IMG/VR virus record: IMGVR_UViG_3300025102_000131
Coordinates: 1 to 33,498 of that record
Length of the DNA: 33,498 nucleotides
Direction: 5' to 3' (one strand)
Source: a virus
The position numbers were made by a program, and so were the translations under genes. Below the pieces are notes generated by a model. That model saw only the letters and a program-made list of their open reading frames with translations. It had not been told where the DNA came from and searched no databases. Positions 23,260 through 30,508 of this stretch are shown here, piece by piece (the stretch's first letter is position 1; each line of letters opens with the position of its first letter).

Positions 23260-23304
23260 TTGACAATAGCCTATTGCACATTAGTGTTAGATGTAGATAT
23301 ATCT
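23260..23304 (+). promoter_or_regulatory. Candidate head-gene promoter region
   Basis: A perfect TTGACA lies at 23260-23265 and TTGCAC at 23274-23279. Possible -10 boxes are TTAGAT (23287-23292) or TATATC (23298-23303). AGATATATCT (23295-23304) is a perfect 10-bp palindrome, a possible operator. It follows directly after the terminator, so a new transcript must start near here. Confidence 0.5.
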
Positions 23305-23326
23305 AAAACATTTATGAGGTTTTTGC

Positions 23327-23944
23327 TTGAGCAACAAATTTGATTCAACAAATTATCCATCCCAAGTTCCTACTGAACTTCAGTTGGGAGACTTTTGGGC
23401 ATGGAAAAGAGAAGATTTATCAGATGATTATCCAGTAGCATCTTATTCATTATCCTATGAATTTAACTTAATTGATGGTGCTACAGCTTCTAATTTTACA
23501 TTAACTGCAACTGAGTCAGGTAATACATATATTATTGAAGCTACTAATACATCTTCTTACGCAAAAGGTAATTACAACTGGGTTTCTTACATGACTAGAA
23601 GTTCTGATTCTGCAAGAGTCAAACTAGAAGAAGGTTTTGTAGAAGTTCAAGATAATTATGCAACTACATCTGCTTCAGTTAGAAGTCATGCAAAGATTGT
23701 TTTAGATAGCATAGAAGCAGTTATTGAGAACAGGGCAAATATTGACCAATCATCTATGTCTATAGCTGGTAGGTCATTATCAAGAATGTCTATAGACGAA
23801 CTATTAACTTTTAGAGATAGATACAAAGCTGAATATCTTAAAGAAGTTAAAATACAAAGAATTAAAAATAAACGTGGGTCAGGAAATACTATTAAAGTAA
23901 ACTTTGGTAGAACCACTGGCTCTAATCCTAAGAGCTACACATAA
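23327..23944 (+). CDS. Head-tail structural protein with gpW-like C-terminus, TTG start (205 aa)
   Basis: The start is a TTG at 23327 with GAGG seven bases upstream; no in-frame ATG fits. Residues 1-115 look like an Ig-like or beta-sandwich domain (SLSYEFNLIDGATASNFTLT, then GNYNWVSYMTR). Residues 120-205 (GRSLSRMSIDELLTFRDRY, then IKVNFG) resemble lambda gpW, which lies at the same place between terminase and portal and forms part of the connector. It would then be a longer form of W. The end overlaps the portal start by one base. Confidence 0.62.
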   Translation: MSNKFDSTNYPSQVPTELQLGDFWAWKREDLSDDYPVASYSLSYEFNLIDGATASNFTLTATESGNTYIIEATNTSSYAKGNYNWVSYMTRSSDSARVKLEEGFVEVQDNYATTSASVRSHAKIVLDSIEAVIENRANIDQSSMSIAGRSLSRMSIDELLTFRDRYKAEYLKEVKIQRIKNKRGSGNTIKVNFGRTTGSNPKSYT

Positions 23945-25440
23945 TGGCATGGTATAACAGAATATTAGGCGTTAATGAGCCTAAGAAAAAGAAAAGACAA
24001 GCATATAGAAGAAGCTATACAGGAGCTAATACTGGCAGGCTGTTTGCAGATTTTGTTACCACCTCTACAAGTGCTGATGCTGAAATAAAAGATAACATAA
24101 GAATACTTCGCGATAGAGCGAGAGAATTAGCAAGAAACGATAGCTATATTTCAAGATATCTAAACCTGATGATATCTAATGTTATCGGTAAGCATGGCAT
24201 AAGAGTTAGCTCTAAAGCTAGGAACGATAATGGTTCTTTAGACATTGGAGCTAACCTGCTAATTGAAAGAGCTTGGAAAGAATGGGGTCAAGTTGGCAAC
24301 TGCACAACTAATGGAAGATTATCATTCTTAGACTGCCAAAAAATATTTGTTGAATCGCTATGTAGAGATGGTGAAGTATTAATCAGGAAAATAAAAGATA
24401 GCAATTCTCCTTTTGGTTTCCAGTTACAGTTTTTAGAAGCAGACCATTTAGATGAAAATAAAAATGATGTTTATAAAGCTACTGGTAATAGAATCAAAAT
24501 GGGTGTTGAAGTAGATAAGTATGACAAACCAGTTGCTTATCATTTATACAAAGACCATCCTTACGATAGAGTTTATTTAGCTCAAGCTCAACACATTAGA
24601 GTGCCTGCTGATGAGATTATCCATGCTTACCTACCTTCTAGAGCAGAACAAACTAGAGGTGTTTCTTTGGTTGCTACAGCAATGGCTAATGTGAAAATGC
24701 TTAATGGTTATTTAGAAGCTGAAATTGTTGGTGCTAGAGTTGGTGCATCTAAAATGGGTTTCTTTACCTCACCTGATGGTGATGGATATGTTGGTGATGG
24801 TGAATATGAAGATACATTCAATCCAACAATGAACGCTCAAGCTGGTGTATTTGAACAATTACCTGCTGGAATGGACTTTAAGGCATTTGACCCTAATCAT
24901 CCGAATTCAGCATTTGAATCTTTTACAACTAGCGTATTAAGAAGTATCGCATCAGGTTTAAATATTTCTTATCATTCATTATCAAATGATTTAACTTCAG
25001 TTAATTATTCTTCAATAAGACAAGGTGCTTTAGAAGATAGAAGTATGTATCAGATATATCAGCAATTTGTAGTAGAACATTTTATTAATCCAGTGTTTCA
25101 ATCATGGTTAGAAATGTCTATATCAACAGGTTATATTAACTTGCCTATGGGTAAATATGAAAAGTTTGCTAGGTCAATTAATTTTATACCTAGAAGTTTT
25201 GCTTGGATTGACCCATTAAAAGAAATGCAGGCTAATGTAATTGGTTTGCAAAATGGTACTTTAAGTTATTCAGATATAAGTGCTTCTTATGGAAGAGATG
25301 TAGAAGAATTATTTGAACAGCACCAAAAAGAAATAGAACTAGCTAAACAATATGATATTGAAATAGCTTATCAACCATTTGGTCAGAAATTACCTGTAGA
25401 AGCTAAGATACAAGGTGGAGAAGAGGAAGAAGATGCCTAA
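23944..25440 (+). CDS. Portal protein, lambda gpB family (498 aa)
   Basis: The portal forms the dodecameric ring at the capsid vertex used for DNA packaging and tail attachment. Recognisable lambda-portal segments are NDSYISRYLNLMISNVIG, the CRDGEVLIRKI and QLQFLEADHLD strands, IIHAYLPSRAEQTRGVSLV, and the long helix region with SYHSLSNDLTSVNYSSIRQG. The length fits the family. It follows the W-like gene with a one-base overlap, and its last eight bases overlap the protease/capsid frame. Confidence 0.9.
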   Translation: MAWYNRILGVNEPKKKKRQAYRRSYTGANTGRLFADFVTTSTSADAEIKDNIRILRDRARELARNDSYISRYLNLMISNVIGKHGIRVSSKARNDNGSLDIGANLLIERAWKEWGQVGNCTTNGRLSFLDCQKIFVESLCRDGEVLIRKIKDSNSPFGFQLQFLEADHLDENKNDVYKATGNRIKMGVEVDKYDKPVAYHLYKDHPYDRVYLAQAQHIRVPADEIIHAYLPSRAEQTRGVSLVATAMANVKMLNGYLEAEIVGARVGASKMGFFTSPDGDGYVGDGEYEDTFNPTMNAQAGVFEQLPAGMDFKAFDPNHPNSAFESFTTSVLRSIASGLNISYHSLSNDLTSVNYSSIRQGALEDRSMYQIYQQFVVEHFINPVFQSWLEMSISTGYINLPMGKYEKFARSINFIPRSFAWIDPLKEMQANVIGLQNGTLSYSDISASYGRDVEELFEQHQKEIELAKQYDIEIAYQPFGQKLPVEAKIQGGEEEEDA

Positions 25441-28000
25441 TCCAAATGCAGGAATGAAGTCTGAAGCTCAAAAAGGTTTAGATTGGCGTGAAGAATTTGG
25501 TAGAGGTGGCACTAGAGTTGGAGCTGTAAGAGCAAGACAAATAGTAGCTGGTGAAAACTTATCTGATGATACTGTAAAAAGAATGTATAGCTTCTTCTCA
25601 AGACATGAAGTAGATAAAAAGGCAGAAGGTTTTAGTGCAGGTGAAGATGGCTATCCTTCTAATGGAAGAATTGCATGGGCACTATGGGGTGGAGATGCAG
25701 GATATACTTGGTCAAGGAGACTGGTGGAACAAATGAAAAAAGAAGAAGATAGAGCTTTACCTGATGCACTTAAACTAGGTGATTTTGTTAGTTGGAATAG
25801 TGCTGGTGGAAGAGCTAGAGGTAAAATAATTAAGATAGCAAGAGATGGGAAAATTAACATTCCTAATAGTGAATTAACTATTACTGGAACTGCAGATGAC
25901 CCTGCTGCATTAATACAAGTTTATAGAAGTGGTGAGCCTACAGATATTGAAGTAGGACATAAGTTCAGCACTTTAACAAAGATTAATCCCATTAGGGATT
26001 TTAACGATTTCAATTCTAATGAATTGGAAAAACATCCTTTATTAACAAATGAAGAGGAGATATCTATGAATAAAGAAGATAGACATATCCTTAATGTTAG
26101 TGAAACTGACGATAAAGTTATTGTTGAGTTCGCAAAGCATGAGGATGTAGAACATGAAGGTGAAGAATTAGAAACAACTGAAGAAGTATCTATGACTGAA
26201 TCAGATGAGGAAAGAAAAGTAATTGATATGCCTATGAAATATAGAACTATTGATTTATCTAAACATTCTTACTTTGATGAAGAAAAGAGAATAGTTCGCG
26301 TAGGTGTTTCTAGTGAAGAACCTGTAGAACGTAGTTTTGGCATGGAAGTGCTAGGACATTCTGCTGATGATATAAACATGGAGTTTATAAATTCAGGCAG
26401 AGCACCATTATTGCTTGACCATGATATGACTAAGCAAATTGGTGTAATTGAAGAATTCAAATTAGATGAGACAGCAAAAAGGACAACTGCTGTAGTTAGA
26501 TTTGGTAAATCTGCTTTAGCTCGTGAAGTATTTGAAGATGTGGCTGATGGTATACGCATGAACATTTCAGTTGGCTACAGAATTGATAAACTGGAACGAT
26601 ACCAAGACAATGATGAGACTTACTACAAAGCTCAATGGACTCCTATGGAAGTTTCTTCTGTATCAGTCCCTGCCGACCAGTCAAGACTTGTTGGTGTTGG
26701 TCGTTCTAAACAAAAACAAATAAATAACACAAAGGTGAGAATAATGGATAACGATAAAAAACAAGATATTAATCTTGATGAAGTTAGAACTCAGACTATT
26801 GATGAAGCTAAAGCTGAATTTAAAAGAAACTCAAAAGAGATTATAGATTTAGCAGCTAGACACAATAAAAGAGATTTAGCTGACAAAGCAATTGCTGATG
26901 GCGTATCTGTAGAAGAATTCAGAGGTGTATTATTAGAAAATATTTCTAACAACACTCCTTTAGAAACTCCTTCAGAAATTGGCATGAGTAAAGAAGAAGT
27001 CAGAGACTTTAGCTTGGTAAAAGCTATAAGAGCAATGGCAAACCCTTCAGACAGAAGAGCACAAGAAGAAGCAGCATTTGAATTTGAATGTTCTGCTGAA
27101 GCTGCAAGACAGTATGGCAAAGATGCACAAGGCATTATGCTTCCTGCTGAAGTGCTAAGAAGCTGGGGTAAAAGAGACTTAAACACATCTGATGATGCAA
27201 AACTTGTAGCAGAAGATTACAGAGGAAATGACTTTATTGATGTACTTAGAAATGAGTCTTCAGTAATGCAGGCTGGAGCTACTATGCTTAGAGGATTACA
27301 AGGTAATGTTGTAATACCTAAGAAAACTGCTGGTGCATCTGCTGGATGGATTGCAACAGAAGGTTCTGCTGCATCTGAAAGTGAATTTACTTCAGGTTCA
27401 GTAACTATGTCTCCTAAAGTCATTGGTGCTTTTACTGATGTAACAAGACTCTTATTACAACAATCTTCTTTAGATGTTGAGAACTTAATCAGAGATGACC
27501 TAACAAAATCAATCGCTACTGCAATTGACTTAGGTGCTTTAGCTGGTTCAGGTTCAAGTGGTCAACCAACAGGTATTGCTAATACTTCAGGTATTAACAC
27601 TACAACTTTTGCTGCTTCTAATCCAACATGGGCTGAAATAGTAGCTATGGAAAGTGCTGTTGCTAATGACAACGCATTAACTGGTTCTTTAGGTTACATC
27701 TGTAGACCTGCTGACTTTGGTACTTTAAAAACAACTGAAAAGGCTACTGGCACTGCTCAGTTTGTTGTTTCTCCTGACAATAGCATGAATGGCTATAACG
27801 TTGTCAGAAGTAACCAAGTAACAAGCGGTGATTTCTACTTTGGTAATTTTGCAGACCTATTAATTGGTATGTATGGTGGACTAGATATTACTGTTGACCC
27901 TTATGCATTATCAACTTCAGGTGGAGTAAGAATTGTTGCTCTACAAACTGTTGATGTTGCTGTAAGACATGCAGTATCTTTCTGTAAATCATCTGACTAA
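25433..28000 (+). CDS. Tudor-type domain / S78 prohead protease / HK97 major capsid fusion (855 aa)
   Basis: One open frame carries three parts. Residues 8-100 hold a phage domain with REEFGRGGTRVGAVRARQI and IAWALWGGDAGYTW, then a tudor-like Hva1 domain (KLGDFVSWNSAGGRARGKI, residues 114-180). Residues 266-425 are a prohead protease of the S78/HK97 type with H330 in LLLDHD, S379 in NISVGYR and EVSSVSVPADQ. From 438 comes the HK97-type capsid protein: a helical delta-like part, then GIMLPAEVLRSWGKR, GNVVIPKKTAG and GWIATEGS. Strong ribosome sites lie before in-frame ATGs at 26066 (M212) and 26744 (M438), so 644-aa and 418-aa products are also likely. Protease-capsid fusions are known; this arrangement with the third domain is longer. 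The ATG at 25433 is preferred over a GTG at 25415. Confidence 0.85.
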   Translation: MPNPNAGMKSEAQKGLDWREEFGRGGTRVGAVRARQIVAGENLSDDTVKRMYSFFSRHEVDKKAEGFSAGEDGYPSNGRIAWALWGGDAGYTWSRRLVEQMKKEEDRALPDALKLGDFVSWNSAGGRARGKIIKIARDGKINIPNSELTITGTADDPAALIQVYRSGEPTDIEVGHKFSTLTKINPIRDFNDFNSNELEKHPLLTNEEEISMNKEDRHILNVSETDDKVIVEFAKHEDVEHEGEELETTEEVSMTESDEERKVIDMPMKYRTIDLSKHSYFDEEKRIVRVGVSSEEPVERSFGMEVLGHSADDINMEFINSGRAPLLLDHDMTKQIGVIEEFKLDETAKRTTAVVRFGKSALAREVFEDVADGIRMNISVGYRIDKLERYQDNDETYYKAQWTPMEVSSVSVPADQSRLVGVGRSKQKQINNTKVRIMDNDKKQDINLDEVRTQTIDEAKAEFKRNSKEIIDLAARHNKRDLADKAIADGVSVEEFRGVLLENISNNTPLETPSEIGMSKEEVRDFSLVKAIRAMANPSDRRAQEEAAFEFECSAEAARQYGKDAQGIMLPAEVLRSWGKRDLNTSDDAKLVAEDYRGNDFIDVLRNESSVMQAGATMLRGLQGNVVIPKKTAGASAGWIATEGSAASESEFTSGSVTMSPKVIGAFTDVTRLLLQQSSLDVENLIRDDLTKSIATAIDLGALAGSGSSGQPTGIANTSGINTTTFAASNPTWAEIVAMESAVANDNALTGSLGYICRPADFGTLKTTEKATGTAQFVVSPDNSMNGYNVVRSNQVTSGDFYFGNFADLLIGMYGGLDITVDPYALSTSGGVRIVALQTVDVAVRHAVSFCKSSD
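26054..26068 (+). promoter_or_regulatory. Internal ribosome-binding site for protease-capsid product
   Basis: GAGGAGA is followed six bases later by ATG (26066-26068), in frame with the large fusion at its domain boundary. It would start a 644-aa protease-capsid product. Confidence 0.6.
26731..26746 (+). promoter_or_regulatory. Internal ribosome-binding site for separate major capsid protein
   Basis: AAAGGTGAG precedes ATG (26744-26746), in frame just after the protease domain. It would start a 418-aa capsid protein, the usual size for HK97-type capsid precursors, allowing many more capsid copies than protease copies. Confidence 0.6.
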
Positions 28001-28022
28001 TTAGCTGATGCTTAAATGGAAT

Positions 28023-28040
28023 GGGGGTAGTAATACCCCC
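28023..28040 (+). promoter_or_regulatory. GC-rich hairpin after the capsid gene
   Basis: GGGGGTA (28023-28029) pairs perfectly with TACCCCC (28034-28040) over the loop GTAA. It stands out in this AT-rich genome and lies 22 bases after the capsid stop, with no T-run following. It is more likely an mRNA-stabilising or partial-termination element than a full terminator. Confidence 0.55.
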
Positions 28041-28049
28041 AACTTAAAT

Positions 28050-28265
28050 ATGAAAAAATATAAAATCTTAATAGATACAATGGCTGGCGGTTCTAAAGTA
28101 CATGCTGGTGATATAGTTGAACTACCTGAGCATGAAGGTCATGCTTTATGTGGTTATGGCAAAGCTGAAGTTCATACAGCTAAACCTAAAGCAAAAAAAG
28201 AAGATAGAAGCGTAGGTTTAGAAACTTCAAAAGTAAAAGCTCCTAAGACTAGAGCTAAAAAATAA
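28050..28265 (+). CDS. Hypothetical small protein after capsid (71 aa)
   Basis: It starts with KYKILIDTMAGGSKVHAGDI, a small beta domain with a GDIVELPEHEG turn like short proteins next to capsid genes in other phages. It ends in a lysine- and alanine-rich tail (KPKAKKEDRS, KAPKTRAKK). The start at 28050 is preferred, since an upstream ATG at 28008 would read through the hairpin. Neither has a good ribosome site, so coupling with the capsid gene is possible. The function is unknown; a head-stabilising role is only suggested by position. Confidence 0.65.
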   Translation: MKKYKILIDTMAGGSKVHAGDIVELPEHEGHALCGYGKAEVHTAKPKAKKEDRSVGLETSKVKAPKTRAKK

Positions 28266-28268
28266 ATC

Positions 28269-28673
28269 ATGCCTTTAGAGAGTGCATTAGATTTTAACGC
28301 CTATGTTGATACAACAACAGGTCATGGTGTTACTGCTACTTTCTTTGAAGTCCAATCTTCATTATGGGATTTAAGACAGGGATTAATTGATACTTGGTTT
28401 GATATTGATTCAGGTGATGCCTATAGTGTTAATATCATAATAGACCAAGAATATTTCAATATAGAAGGTGGCACTGTTCCTGTTGCTGGTTATCAACCAA
28501 GAGCAATTTTGAAATCATCTGATGTTCCTTATATATCTCAAGAAGATAGATTAGTTGTTGATGCAATTACAACTGATAAAGGTAATGTACTAAAACCTAA
28601 AACTACATTTTTAGTAAAAACAGTAGAACCTGATAATACAGGTTTAGTTTCAGTGGTGTTAGAGGAGCAGTAA
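28269..28673 (+). CDS. Head-tail connector, FII-like, paralogue A (134 aa)
   Basis: It is placed and sized like the lambda FII head-tail joining protein. Segments such as NIIIDQEYFNIEG, DVPYISQEDRLVVDAI and TFLVKTVEPDNTGLVSVVL give a beta-rich fold. The next gene codes for a homologue; both share the pattern GHGV, then V-I-x-(D/N)-x-EY, then DVP and the end of the strand LEE. It differs by an insert near its N-terminus (VQSSLWDLRQGLIDTWFDI). Together the two could form layers of the connector. Confidence 0.62.
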   Translation: MPLESALDFNAYVDTTTGHGVTATFFEVQSSLWDLRQGLIDTWFDIDSGDAYSVNIIIDQEYFNIEGGTVPVAGYQPRAILKSSDVPYISQEDRLVVDAITTDKGNVLKPKTTFLVKTVEPDNTGLVSVVLEEQ

Positions 28674-29023
28674 TGTCTCAATTTAGATTAGAAACTGAAT
28701 TAGATATGGCTGGATATTTAGATATTAATTTTGGTCATGGTGTTTCTGCTGTTTATACAAATAGCGGAAATTCTACAACAATTAATGTAATCCTAAATAA
28801 TGAATATGTAGAACAAGAAGAGGGCATTGGTGTAGAAGCATTAAAACCAATAGCCTATTGCAGGACTATAGATGTTCCAAATATTGCATTTGGAAATACT
28901 TTAGATATATCTGCAATAAAAGATACAAATGGTAATATACTCAAAGCAGCACAAAATTATACTGTTGTTAATATACAATCAGATAGAACAGGTTTTAGTG
29001 CATTAATGTTAGAGGAAATATAA
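28673..29023 (+). CDS. Head-tail connector, FII-like, paralogue B (116 aa)
   Basis: It is the tandem homologue of the gene before it (start overlaps stop, TAATG). GHGVSAVY, NVILNNEYVEQEEG, DVPNIAFGNTLDISAI and the final SALMLEEI line up with the corresponding parts of the first copy. It lacks that copy's tryptophan-rich insert. The duplication is old, since the DNA sequences have diverged widely. Whether both copies are in the virion is unknown. Confidence 0.62.
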   Translation: MSQFRLETELDMAGYLDINFGHGVSAVYTNSGNSTTINVILNNEYVEQEEGIGVEALKPIAYCRTIDVPNIAFGNTLDISAIKDTNGNILKAAQNYTVVNIQSDRTGFSALMLEEI

Positions 29024-29463
29024 TGGCAAATCACATAAGACAACAAATAAGAGAAAAGTTTGGTACTACTTTAACTGGTTTAACTACAACTGGTTCAAGA
29101 GTCTATGAGTCTAGGGTTTATCCATTAGAAACAGTACCAGCATTAGTTATCTACACTAAGTCAGAAACATCTGAACCAATAGTAATAGGTACTGATAGAG
29201 TTATGAGTAGAGAATTATCAGTAGTAGTAGAAGGATATGCAAAAGCTACTAGCAACTTTGATGATACTATTGATACAATAAGCAAAGAAGTTGAAGAAGC
29301 AATAGCAGCAGACAGAACTTTAGATGGATTAGCTAAAGACTGTTATTTAGAATCAACTGAAATAGAGTTTAATGGTGAAGGTGAGAAACCACTAGGATAT
29401 GTGAGTTTGACCTTTTTAACTAATTACTATGTCAAGGAAACTAATCCTGACGTAGCAGTATAG
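29023..29463 (+). CDS. Tail terminator, lambda gpU-like (146 aa)
   Basis: The N-terminal helix and strand pattern (HIRQQIREKFGTTLTGLTTT, then RVYESRVYPLETVPALVIY) and SRELSVVVEGYAKATSNFDD fit the gpU/tail-completion family, which caps the tail tube and joins it to the head. Its position between the connector and tail tube genes agrees. It overlaps the preceding stop by one base. The family assignment is fairly safe. Confidence 0.75.
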   Translation: MANHIRQQIREKFGTTLTGLTTTGSRVYESRVYPLETVPALVIYTKSETSEPIVIGTDRVMSRELSVVVEGYAKATSNFDDTIDTISKEVEEAIAADRTLDGLAKDCYLESTEIEFNGEGEKPLGYVSLTFLTNYYVKETNPDVAV

Positions 29464-29472
29464 GAGACAATT

Positions 29473-29640
29473 ATGAAAATGATTAGTCCTGACGGGAAAG
29501 TTTCTATAAAAGCTCATCCTTCTAAGGTTGAGTCTTTATTGAATATGGGTTGGAAAGAGGAAGCAGTCCATTCGCAAGATAAAATTAAATCTTCTTCTAA
29601 GAAAAAGTCGAAAGACGAGGTAGAAAATGGCAACACATAA
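29473..29640 (+). CDS. Small lysine-rich protein (55 aa)
   Basis: The ribosome site TAGGAGAC supports the ATG at 29473. The protein begins with ISPDGKVSIKAHPSKVESL and LLNMGWKEE, a compact alpha-beta motif, and ends in a lysine/serine tail. It overlaps the tail tube gene by 14 bases. Its function is not known; it may help tail assembly. Confidence 0.6.
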   Translation: MKMISPDGKVSIKAHPSKVESLLNMGWKEEAVHSQDKIKSSSKKKSKDEVENGNT

Positions 29641-30016
29641 AGGAAGTGAAGGAACTGTAAAAGTCGGTTCTAATGCTGTAGCTGAAATTAGGTCTTATAA
29701 CATTGATGAATCTGCTGATACTTTAGAAGATACTTCAATGGGTGATTCTGCTAGAACATATAAATCATCATTGACTTCTTTCTCAGGAAGTTTAGATGTA
29801 TTTTGGGATGAGACTGATACTTCAGGTCAAGGTGCTTTAACCATTGGCTCAGAAGTAACACTAAATGTTTATCCTGAAGGAGATGCATCAGGTGATACTT
29901 ATTACACTGGTTCAGCTATTGTTACTGGAGTTTCAAGAAGTGCATCATTTGATGGATTGGTTGAAGCTAGTATTTCAGTACAAGGCAATGGTGCTTTAAC
30001 ATCAACAACAGTATAA
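29627..30016 (+). CDS. Major tail (tube) protein (129 aa)
   Basis: The sequence is typical of small phage tube proteins: KGSEGTVKVGSNAVAEIRSY, then SADTLEDTSMGD, SLTSFSGSLDVFWDE, and YTGSAIVTGVSRSASFDGL, all beta-rich. Its rings stack to form the tail tube. At 129 residues it is shorter than lambda gpV (246 aa), which has an extra C-terminal Ig-like domain. It lies before the chaperone and tape-measure genes, as expected. Confidence 0.85.
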   Translation: MATHKGSEGTVKVGSNAVAEIRSYNIDESADTLEDTSMGDSARTYKSSLTSFSGSLDVFWDETDTSGQGALTIGSEVTLNVYPEGDASGDTYYTGSAIVTGVSRSASFDGLVEASISVQGNGALTSTTV

Positions 30017-30020
30017 GAAT

Positions 30021-30356
30021 ATGAAACTTATAGATAAGGCTAAAGCTCATTTTGACTCATTAGATGTCAAAGAGATAGAGATACCTGAGTGGAGTGATGG
30101 AGATGAGGTTCTTAAAGTATATGCGAAGCCATTAACGCTGGCAGAAATGTCTAAATTGCAAAGATATGCAAAAGATGATGATGTAGCATTGATGGCTTAT
30201 TGCTTAATATACAAAGCCTTAGATTCTGATGGTGAAAAAGTATTTGACCTATCAGATAAACATACACTTATGAATGGTGTAGACAAAGATGTACTTGCAA
30301 GAGTTGCAACTGAAATCATGTCATCACCAAGTGTAGAAGAACAAGCAAAAAAGTAG
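30021..30356 (+). CDS. Tail assembly chaperone, gpG-like (111 aa)
   Basis: This is the short product of a frameshift pair that protects the tape measure during assembly. The sequence WSDGDEVLKVYAKPLTLAEM, then SKLQRYAKDD and LIYKALDSDGEKVFDL, is typical of tail assembly chaperones. It ends in CAA GCA AAA AAG TAG, which contains the slippery heptamer used for the longer product. The start follows four bases after the tail tube stop. Confidence 0.85.
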   Translation: MKLIDKAKAHFDSLDVKEIEIPEWSDGDEVLKVYAKPLTLAEMSKLQRYAKDDDVALMAYCLIYKALDSDGEKVFDLSDKHTLMNGVDKDVLARVATEIMSSPSVEEQAKK

Positions 30357-30508
30357 TAGAGGATAAGGACTTATTTGCTAAATATTATCTAGCTGAAATG
30401 TTGCATTGCACACTTCAGGAACTAGAAGAAAAGATGACCTTATCCGAGTTTACAGGATGGATGGCATACTTAGAGGAAAAAAATAGGCAAATAAAAAATG
30501 GCAACTGA
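30021..30508 (+). CDS. Frameshifted tail assembly chaperone, gpGT-like (162 aa)
   Basis: A -1 slip on A_AAA_AAG (30347-30353) changes the frame just before the stop, so that reading continues at base 30353 to the TGA at 30506-30508. This adds 51 residues: DKDLFAKYYLAEMLHCTLQE, then LEEKMTLSEFTGWMAYL. The tail has the conserved pattern of gpT domains, with the aromatic FAxYY and EFxxWxAY. It overlaps the tape measure start by eleven bases. Lambda G/GT uses the same mechanism with another slippery sequence. Confidence 0.82.
30347..30353 (+). other. Programmed -1 frameshift site A_AAA_AAG
   Basis: The heptamer AAAAAAG lies in the correct phase (codons AAA AAG) directly before the TAG stop of the gpG-like gene. 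This is one of the most efficient bacterial slippery sequences. Confidence 0.85.
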
